Assembly (NCBI GenBank): GCA_019310665.1
Contig: JAFDDW010000025.1
Span: 1-11,097 of the forward strand
Direction of reading: 5' to 3'
DNA from: Deltaproteobacteria bacterium
GTDB taxonomy: Bacteria > Desulfobacterota > Desulfobacteria > Desulfobacterales > JAFDCJ01
DNA: 11,097 nt
Shown here: piece after piece, positions 6,924 through 11,097 of the stretch
Numbering within the stretch: position 1 is the first letter of the stretch
Layout: each line of letters opens with the position of its first letter
Notes under the pieces: generated by a model
Databases searched by the model: none
Seen by the model: only the letters and a program-made list of their open reading frames with translations
Told to the model about the DNA's origin: nothing
Translations under genes and position numbers: made by a program

Positions 6924-7160
6924 ATGGATACGTTGCAGGTAAATATTCATGAAGCCAAGACCCAGTTGTCTAAATTGATCCAGGCAGCTGTCAACGGCAA
7001 ACAAGTCATTATTGCCCGGGGCAACAAGCCGATTGTCCGTCTGGAGGTATTGCCGGAAGCTCGAAGCCATCGAAAAATCGGCAACGCCAAGGGATTGATT
7101 TTATCCATGAGTGATGGTTTCGATGAGCCCCTCGATGATTTCAAGGAATACATGGAATGA
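6924..7160 (+). CDS. Phd/YefM-family antitoxin
   Basis: This is a 78-residue protein with the Phd/YefM pattern: an N-terminal strand and helix DTLQVNIHEAKTQLSKLIQAAVNGKQVIIARGN, in which the IHEAK...L..L spacing and the G-K-x-V-I-I-x-R-G-x-K-P-I block are typical, then a charged C-terminus (DGFDEPLDDFKEYME) that in the family wraps the toxin. In the family it binds DNA as a dimer and neutralises the partner toxin. I chose ATG 6924 because AAGAGG (6912-6917) lies six bases upstream; a TTG at 6918 sits right on that site. The stop overlaps the toxin start as ATGA. The operator just upstream suggests autorepression. Confidence 0.9.
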   Translation: MDTLQVNIHEAKTQLSKLIQAAVNGKQVIIARGNKPIVRLEVLPEARSHRKIGNAKGLILSMSDGFDEPLDDFKEYME

Positions 7161-7543
7161 ACGTGCTGTTGGACACCCATGCGTTTCTCTGGGCCATCAC
7201 CGGCGACGAGCAGCTGAGTGAAACTGCTCGTGAAACCTTTTTAAACCCCGCTAACAGTTTGTTTTTCAGCGCCGTCAGTATGTGGGAGATTTGTATTAAA
7301 ATCAGCCTGGGAAAGTTATCCTTAAAAAGGGGATGGTTAAAAAAGATTCAAAATGAATTGATGATTAATGCCGTCCAATGGCTTCCGATTGAAATGTCTC
7401 ATTGCGCCGAATTGACGAAACTGCCATTTCATCACAGAGATCCTTTTGACCGCATGCTGATTGCTCAGGCGATGGTCGAAAATATGCTTTTGTTGAGTCG
7501 TGACAAACGCCTTTCGGCTTACGGTATCGAGCGCCTTTGGTGA
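7157..7543 (+). CDS. PIN-domain toxin paired with Phd-type antitoxin
   Basis: This 128-residue PIN-domain protein is a likely metal-dependent ribonuclease. Acidic active-site candidates are D6 in LLDTHAFLW, E44 in SMWEICIK, D95/D98 in HHRDPFDRMLIAQA and D116 in LSRDKRL. DTHAFLW and RDPFDRMLIAQA are typical of the COG3744-like PIN subgroup, which usually pairs with Phd/YefM antitoxins rather than with VapB, and that is the pairing here. The start ATG overlaps the antitoxin TGA, so production is probably coupled. The target RNA cannot be read from the sequence. A heptamer array begins three bases after the stop. Confidence 0.9.
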   Translation: MNVLLDTHAFLWAITGDEQLSETARETFLNPANSLFFSAVSMWEICIKISLGKLSLKRGWLKKIQNELMINAVQWLPIEMSHCAELTKLPFHHRDPFDRMLIAQAMVENMLLLSRDKRLSAYGIERLW

Positions 7544-7546
7544 CCA

Positions 7547-7616
7547 ATGACAGCAGACAGAAAATAGAGGACAGATGACAGAGGATCTACCGATATCGGA
7601 TTTGGGATTTCGGATT
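7547..7616. repeat. Two heptamer arrays between the PIN toxin gene and vapC
   Basis: Bases 7547-7588 hold six 7-base units of the type NNGACAG (ATGACAG, CAGACAG and so on). Bases 7596-7616 hold three units of the type TCGGATT. The 81-base spacer between the convergent toxin genes consists almost entirely of these arrays. The same two repeat types occur together again at 10179-10288, in the opposite orientation. Confidence 0.7.
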
Positions 7617-7624
7617 GACAAGAA

Positions 7625-8047
7625 TTAAGACACTATTGTTACATTGGTTGCCTGGTATTCCCTGAAACCCTTGTCAAACGTTACGATCTCAAGGCCTGCT
7701 GTCTGAGCAAATGCCGCTAAATATGCATCGTTCCACAGCCTGTGGGAGTATCTTCGGCTTTTGGTGTATTCTCTCCAGGCCAACTCCACTCCTTCAGGTT
7801 CTCGCAAGAAGTAAACCCGTTCGTCCGCAAGCAGTCCATCATAGCATGACCAGGCTAAATCCATAGTGACGGCTTCATCCTTGAAAACAGCAGGGTTTGT
7901 CGCAAGCCGTAGGAATCCTTGCTGGGTGAGCCGGCAAAACGCGCAACTGTCTGGTCCTGTTCCTTCAAACCATGCTTTTGCTGTCCTGTGATGGGCGTGG
8001 ACCTCAAAGGTTAGCGCGAGCCAAATGTTAATGTCCGCCAAGTGCAT
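7625..8047 (-). CDS. vapC: VapC-type PIN-domain ribonuclease toxin
   Basis: This is a 140-residue PIN-domain protein. D5 in LADINIWLAL, D107 in LWNDAYLAAFA and D125 in FDKGF give the acidic active site. The region CRLTQQGFLRLATNP (residues 38-52) matches the PIN subgroup defined from mycobacterial toxins (TIGR00028-like), where a Q stands at the place of the usual second acidic residue. The ATG at 8047 is preceded by AGGAGGA and overlaps the end of vapB by 20 bases, a common tight arrangement. In the family it cuts tRNA or rRNA and is held inactive by VapB. The target is unknown. Confidence 0.92.
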   Translation of the reverse strand: MHLADINIWLALTFEVHAHHRTAKAWFEGTGPDSCAFCRLTQQGFLRLATNPAVFKDEAVTMDLAWSCYDGLLADERVYFLREPEGVELAWREYTKSRRYSHRLWNDAYLAAFAQTAGLEIVTFDKGFREYQATNVTIVS

Positions 8048-8288
8048 GATGGTCCTCCTGGCTTAAAACCTGCGCTATGTGATCCGCATCAATTTGCAAT
8101 GTGCCGGGACGATTAGACGGAACAAGCGGAAGCGAAACCCTTTTTCGAGCGATTTTCTCGTCAGCATCGCGTTCCAACTCGTGCACTACGGCTTTTGTTA
8201 GAAAAGCCTTTAAACTTTTCCCCTTCAGAGCGGCGGCCGCCTTGGCGCGTCTTAGAAGTCGGTCCGGTATATCCACAGTGGTTCTCAT
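8028..8288 (-). CDS. vapB: VapB-type antitoxin (ribbon-helix-helix)
   Basis: This is an 86-residue protein with an N-terminal ribbon-helix-helix pattern: strand MRTTVDIPD, helix LLRRAKAAAALKG, turn, then helix SLKAFLTKAVVHELERD. In this class that fold makes a DNA-binding dimer. The C-terminal half (PSNRPGTLQIDADHIAQVL) is the toxin-binding part seen in partners of TIGR00028-type VapC. The ATG at 8288 gives the right first strand, but no Shine-Dalgarno precedes it, and the predicted transcription start lies only a couple of bases upstream. The mRNA may therefore be leaderless (inference). vapC follows in overlap. Confidence 0.9.
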   Translation of the reverse strand: MRTTVDIPDRLLRRAKAAAALKGKSLKAFLTKAVVHELERDADEKIARKRVSLPLVPSNRPGTLQIDADHIAQVLSQEDHHALGGH

Positions 8289-8292
8289 AATT

Positions 8293-8324
8293 ACATATTT
8301 TACATAAATATGTTTTTATGTCAA
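8293..8324 (-). promoter_or_regulatory. Promoter and operator of vapBC
   Basis: On the minus strand TTGACA (8319-8324), 16 bases, then TAAAAT (8297-8302) resemble a sigma-70 promoter. A perfect inverted repeat, ACATATTT (8293-8300) with AAATATGT (8306-8313) and a 5-base spacer, covers the -10 region. It fits autorepression by the ribbon-helix-helix antitoxin. The expected start point is near 8290, directly before the ATG at 8288. Confidence 0.72.
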
Positions 8325-8343
8325 CCCTTGAAGCAGATTTAAT

Positions 8344-8457
8344 CTAAATTGGATCTGGATCAGGTTGACGGGGCAGCACGCCCTTGAAAAAGATTTCCAG
8401 CATGGCTTCTAAATAAGCCTCGTCCGCGTGAAAGTGTGTGAAAGTGTGGGACGTACA
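8344..8457 (-). pseudogene. Possible C-terminal remnant of a TetR-type regulator
   Basis: On the minus strand the 37 codons between two stops (TAG at 8344-8346 at the end, TAA at 8458-8460 before) include ADEAYLEAMLEIFFKG, followed by VLPRQPDPDPI. This resembles the last helix and tail of TetR-family regulators, a resemblance judged by eye only. There is no start codon and no DNA-binding domain in any frame upstream. Its upstream edge coincides with a 10-base tandem repeat, GTGAAAGTGT, twice at 8428-8447, suggesting that the rest of the gene was lost there. Confidence 0.35.
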
Positions 8458-8726
8458 TTAGTTTATAAGTTTCTTTGGGAATTGGGACCACGGCTACGTA
8501 TTTTGAATCAAACGAAAAAATGAATTAGGTCTGAGGTTGGAGGCAATAAAAGAGAAGTCGAAATGCGGAATGTGGAAGGCGGAAAATTTAAGCAAAGAGC
8601 AGAGCGTAAGAAAAAGGTGAAAGATGAAGGTTTGAGGCGGGAAAAGATAGAAGATCTGAAGATTTGAAGTTTAGTTCGCTGCACGGGATAAAATACCATG
8701 CCCATACGCCAACTTAACAGTTGTTA
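8458..8726. other. Gene-free, purine-rich spacer with a heptamer array
   Basis: No credible gene is seen on either strand. From about 8530 to 8670 the plus strand is strongly enriched in A and G. It contains four heptamers of the GGAATGC type (8560-8587), including GAAATGC and GGAATGT. An AGATCTGA/AGATTTGA octamer pair follows near 8650. This is probably decayed sequence and repeat, not coding. Confidence 0.55.
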
Positions 8727-8781
8727 TTGACATCTTAAATCTAAGCACCTATAATAGGCCTATAATTTAGATACCTATTTT
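8727..8781 (+). promoter_or_regulatory. Consensus promoter and repeated operator motif of the mazEF-type module
   Basis: TTGACA (8727-8732), 17 bases, then TATAAT (8750-8755) match the sigma-70 consensus exactly. CCTATAAT occurs twice, at 8748-8755 (covering the -10 box) and 8759-8766, with a weaker third copy CCTATTTT at 8774-8781. The palindrome ATAGGCCTAT (8754-8763) lies across the first two. Repressor binding here would block RNA polymerase, as expected for a self-regulated antitoxin operon. AGGAGGG (8791-8797) is the ribosome-binding site. Confidence 0.8.
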
Positions 8782-8801
8782 AGTGCCGATAGGAGGGTCA
8801 T

Positions 8802-9035
8802 ATGTTACAGGCGAAATTCAGCGTTAAAGAATCACAAACCCGATTTTTAAGCAAATATAAAGACTACGGATTTAAGGATAAGAGTACCATGCTGAGAGCC
8901 GCTATCGATCAATTGAAAAAAAACCTTGAACTTGAGCAACTAAAGCAGTCAGCCGATTTATACGCGGAAGTTTATTCCGAAGATAATGACCTGAAAGAGC
9001 TTACTGAAACTTCATTGGATGGGTGGCCGGAATGA
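8802..9035 (+). CDS. Ribbon-helix-helix antitoxin partner of MazF
   Basis: This is a 77-residue protein. Its N-terminal half (MLQAKFSVKESQTRFLSKYKD, then FKDKSTMLRAAIDQLKK at residues 24-40) fits a ribbon-helix-helix DNA-binding unit. The acidic C-terminus (SADLYAEVYSEDNDLKEL and SLDGWPE) resembles the toxin-binding tails of small antitoxins that precede MazF toxins. It is not the AbrB-fold MazE of E. coli. AGGAGGG lies five bases before the ATG. The stop overlaps the toxin start (ATGA). It is probably the repressor acting on the promoter just upstream. Confidence 0.87.
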   Translation: MLQAKFSVKESQTRFLSKYKDYGFKDKSTMLRAAIDQLKKNLELEQLKQSADLYAEVYSEDNDLKELTETSLDGWPE

Positions 9036-9388
9036 CAACACTGAAAAGGGGCATGGTGTTGGATGTTAATCTTGACCCGACGCTTGGTTCTGAGACTGGA
9101 AAAATCAGGCCATGCATCATCGTAACCAACGACGTGTATAACCAGAGAGTTCCAGTCATCCAGGTTGTTCCGGTTACCGCCTGGAGTGCTAAGAAAGCGA
9201 AAATAGCAACCAATGTCGAAATCAATGCCTCCAGAGGGAATGGTCTTGCAAAGAAATCGGTAGCTGATTGCCTGCAAACACGCCCTATCGATCACCGTCA
9301 CAGGCTGGTGAGAATTCGTGGGAAATTAACACATTCAAAGATGAATGAAATTGATCAAGCTTTAAAAATCGTTTTTGAACTTAATTGA
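9032..9388 (+). CDS. mazF: MazF-type endoribonuclease toxin (PemK/MazF family)
   Basis: This is a 118-residue protein of the usual MazF length. The hallmarks are RGMVLDVNLDPTLGSETG (residues 6-23), KIRPCIIVTND (24-34), VVPVTAW (45-51) and the late block LQTRPIDHRHRL (81-92). R26 and T49 sit where the catalytic Arg and Thr of Bacillus MazF are found. The family cuts mRNA at short sequence motifs and needs no ribosome; the motif of this one is not predictable by eye. I chose ATG 9032, overlapping the antitoxin TGA, because it starts MTTLKRGMVL. A GTG at 9023 would add three residues only. Confidence 0.94.
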   Translation: MTTLKRGMVLDVNLDPTLGSETGKIRPCIIVTNDVYNQRVPVIQVVPVTAWSAKKAKIATNVEINASRGNGLAKKSVADCLQTRPIDHRHRLVRIRGKLTHSKMNEIDQALKIVFELN

Positions 9389-9709
9389 TGTCTGGGGGAA
9401 AAGCTGGAAAGTTAGGAAGCCGTGAAAGTATGGGACGCAGCCTATTAGTAGCCCGCCAGTCGTCAACGATGTTATGCATCCACTATTTCATCTCTAAAAA
9501 GAGCTTTTACTTATATAGCAGCCGCAATTGAGTCAGTATGGTTTCTTTTTCCAGTTTAACTGTCATCGAATTTCAAAACCAGTGGACATGAATGGCTTTT
9601 TCCAATCGAAAACCGAAAAAAAATATTACGGCAAAGTCGTGGATCACCTCAACGCAATAGATCTCTTATAGCATACGTAGTTTCTCTAAAGCATTACCCG
9701 CTTCCGGAG
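9389..9709. other. Gene-poor spacer after mazF
   Basis: No convincing gene is seen in these 321 bases. The first part (9400-9450) is repeat-like: GTGAAAGTATGGGACG at 9422-9437 nearly copies GTGAAAGTGTGGGACG at 8438-8453. A weak CTCT/AGAG hairpin with CTTTTACTT after it (9492-9512) is too short to call a terminator. A 27-codon open frame (9588-9671, MNGFFQSKTEKKYYGKV and on) has no ribosome-binding site and may be chance or a gene scrap. Confidence 0.45.
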
Positions 9710-10054
9710 CTAATGCAATAAACGTTTTGAGGTTTTGGAAAATCCGTAATCCCTTTCAACTTTGCATATTCGTGTTTTAAATTCCCTATACCAGATTTTT
9801 CGGCCTTGTTTCTGAGCCAAAACATGTTCGCTGTTTTGCTTCCACAAGCTAATAGACTCTAAATCCGACCAGTATGACACGGTAATGCCCACGCTTTCCC
9901 TTGCTGACTCTACACCTAAAAACCCGGGTTGCTGTGCTGCAAGCGTGACAATTTTCTCGGCTATTTCACTATAGCCGTTGTCACCTTCAGTTCTATGAGA
10001 TGTGAATATCACGGCATAGTATGGCGGTTTGGGGGTTTTGGCAATTTCAGACAT
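9710..10054 (-). CDS. Antibiotic biosynthesis monooxygenase (ABM) fold protein
   Basis: This is a 114-residue protein with the ferredoxin-like ABM pattern: strand YYAVIFTSHR (residues 12-21), helix GYSEIAEKIVTLAAQQPGFLGVES (27-50), strand GITVSYWSDLESISLWKQNSEH (56-77) and final strand WYREFKTRICKVERDYGF (88-105). The PGFLGVESAR and S-YW-S/D-x-ES-x-x-W-K positions are typical. Members range from quinol monooxygenases to haem-degrading enzymes and small stress proteins. Nothing here identifies a substrate, so no reaction is assigned. AGGAG lies seven bases before the ATG. The SKTSKRLLH tail is beyond the usual family end. It is a single gene, not clearly in an operon with its neighbours. Confidence 0.85.
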   Translation of the reverse strand: MSEIAKTPKPPYYAVIFTSHRTEGDNGYSEIAEKIVTLAAQQPGFLGVESARESVGITVSYWSDLESISLWKQNSEHVLAQKQGRKIWYREFKTRICKVERDYGFSKTSKRLLH

Positions 10055-10178
10055 GGTATTTCTCCTGGGGGTGGTAAAAGTTAAGCTAAATACCGGCGAG
10101 TATGAGGTGCGAGGGTCACAGTCCGACAGCGAAGGCGAGACTTGTTGTGTTCAAGCCCTGAGGCGAAGACTGGCCTGA

Positions 10179-10288
10179 TTTCTGTTCTCTGCTATCTGTT
10201 TTATAGCTTCTGGTCTCAGGATTTGATTTCTTTCGGCTGTCTTTCGCTTTACAAAATCCAAAATCCGCAATCCCAAATCCGCAATCGA
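10179..10288 (-). repeat. Two heptamer arrays downstream of the second livF
   Basis: Bases 10179-10220 hold six 7-base units, mostly of the type NNTCTGN, the complement of the NNGACAG-type array at 7547. Bases 10254-10288 hold five units of the type AAATCCG. The second array starts one base after the end of the second livF gene. The rest of the 235-base spacer (10055-10178) includes GAGGTGCGAGGGTCACAG (10105-10122), similar to GAGGTGCGGGTTACAG at 5345-5360, and no gene. Confidence 0.7.
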
Positions 10289-10289
10289 T

Positions 10290-11012
10290 TCATTCTCCGA
10301 GATACGCTTTTTTCACCTGTTCGTTTTCAAGCAGGGCGGAGGCTTTGTCCGTTAACACGATGCGGCCGGTTTCCATGACAAAACCGGTATTGGAAATGGT
10401 TAAGGCCATATGGGCGTTTTGTTCCACCAGGAAGATGGTGACGCCGCTTTTGCTAATTTCCAGAATGGTCTCAAATATTTTTTCCACCAGTTTGGGCGCC
10501 AGACCCAGGGAGGGCTCATCCAGCAGCAATAACTGCGGGCGTGACATCAAAGCGCGACCGATGGCCAGCATCTGCTGCTCGCCGCCGCTTAACGTGCCGC
10601 CCAGCTGATGCATGCGGTCTTTTAAAACCGGAAACAGTTCGAAGACCTTCTCCTGATCGCGGGCAATCTCGTCTTTATCCTTGCGTAAAAAAGCCCCCAT
10701 TTCCAGGTTTTCCCGGCAGCTCATCTTGGGAAAGATCTGGCGCCCTTCCGGAGCCTGAGAAACACCCCGGGCGGCCACCTGCTCGGGCCTGAGGCGATGG
10801 ATCGGATCTCCTTTAAATCGGATTTCTCCCCGGGAAGCCTGTTCCACCCCAAAAATCGTCATCAGGGTGGTTGACTTGCCGGCGCCGTTGGCACCGATCA
10901 AACAGGCAATCTCTCCCTGCTGGATTGCGCAGGAAATCCCTTTTAAGGCATGGATATTGCCGTAATAGGTGTGTACGTCCGTAAGCTCTAAAATTGGTTG
11001 CGGGTTGGTCAT
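10290..11012 (-). CDS. livF: Second LivF-type branched-chain amino acid transporter ATP-binding protein
   Basis: This is a 240-residue ABC ATPase with a complete set of motifs: Walker A GANGAGKS (residues 40-47), Q-loop Q86, signature LSGGEQQ (141-147), Walker B LLLLDEP (161-167), and the LivF-specific VEQNA with Q198 in place of the switch histidine. It shares blocks such as MGAFLRKDKDEI with the first LivF but differs widely elsewhere, so the two are paralogs rather than a recent duplication. GGAG lies seven bases before the ATG. It is probably the last gene of a second liv operon on the minus strand, whose other genes would lie to the right of the window. The 85 bases upstream contain no recognisable livG end, so it may be separated from its partners. 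Confidence 0.94.
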   Translation of the reverse strand: MTNPQPILELTDVHTYYGNIHALKGISCAIQQGEIACLIGANGAGKSTTLMTIFGVEQASRGEIRFKGDPIHRLRPEQVAARGVSQAPEGRQIFPKMSCRENLEMGAFLRKDKDEIARDQEKVFELFPVLKDRMHQLGGTLSGGEQQMLAIGRALMSRPQLLLLDEPSLGLAPKLVEKIFETILEISKSGVTIFLVEQNAHMALTISNTGFVMETGRIVLTDKASALLENEQVKKAYLGE

Positions 11013-11097
11013 CTAATTACTCCGCCCTGAAAAACAACTATATCAGGAGTAGGTAAAATATTTTTGTGCTTTGAAATCATATTAGGCTGTTTTGTCG

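Noticed and set aside
8508..8705. 65-codon minus-strand open frame
   Set aside because: It is the complement of a purine-rich repeat stretch, low in complexity and without a Shine-Dalgarno.
6858..9388. Insertion sequence or integrative element carrying the toxin-antitoxin genes
   Set aside because: No transposase, integrase, tRNA or terminal inverted repeats could be found in the window.
9588..9671. 27-codon open frame starting MNGFFQSKTEKKYYGKV
   Set aside because: No ribosome-binding site and no recognised family; an overlapping frame of similar length exists, so chance is likely.
10142..10378. Plus-strand open frame across the heptamer arrays and the second livF end
   Set aside because: It is antisense to livF at one end and repeat-derived at the other.
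11013..11097. End of a livG gene upstream of the second livF
   Set aside because: The only open minus-strand frame gives no LivG-like C-terminus, so no gene is called in the last 85 bases.

Overview
The window is bacterial and gene-dense. It most resembles an anaerobic Desulfobacterota (deltaproteobacterial) genome, probably Desulfobacterales. That placement is an inference from two things: two branched-chain amino acid ABC transport (liv) loci close together, and intergenic spacers crowded with degenerate heptamer repeats (GGAATGC, GGATTTN, NNGACAG types), which I associate with that group from memory. No search was run, and no rRNA or tRNA is present to fix the taxonomy.

Positions 1-4343 (+ strand) hold a liv operon: the 3' end of the periplasmic binding protein (livK-type), permeases livH and livM, and ATPases livG and livF, which overlap. 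The spacers carry a terminator-like hairpin (livK-livH), a heptad array (livH-livM) and a 255-base spacer rich in dyads (livM-livG). Positions 4568-6629 hold a convergent pair for NAD salvage: nicotinamidase (pncA, +) and nicotinate phosphoribosyltransferase (pncB, -). Together they turn nicotinamide into nicotinate mononucleotide. A spacer with two inverted heptamer arrays, able to form a perfect 20-bp stem, separates their 3' ends.

Positions 6858-9388 are a cluster of three unrelated type II toxin-antitoxin modules: Phd/YefM antitoxin with PIN toxin (+), vapBC (-), and a ribbon-helix-helix antitoxin with MazF (+). Each has a near-consensus sigma-70 promoter overlapped by or next to a dyad or direct repeat that suits autoregulation. 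A probable decayed C-terminal scrap of a TetR-type regulator and a 350-base gene-free stretch lie between vapBC and mazEF. After a gene-poor stretch comes a small antibiotic-biosynthesis-monooxygenase-fold protein (-), then a second livF-type ATPase (-) that probably ends another liv locus lying to the right of the window.

The most unusual pattern is the set of short tandem repeats, mostly with a period of exactly 7 bases, that fill nearly every spacer. Several begin within 1-3 bases of a stop codon (livH, livF, the PIN toxin gene, the second livF), and one overlaps the stop codon of pncB.
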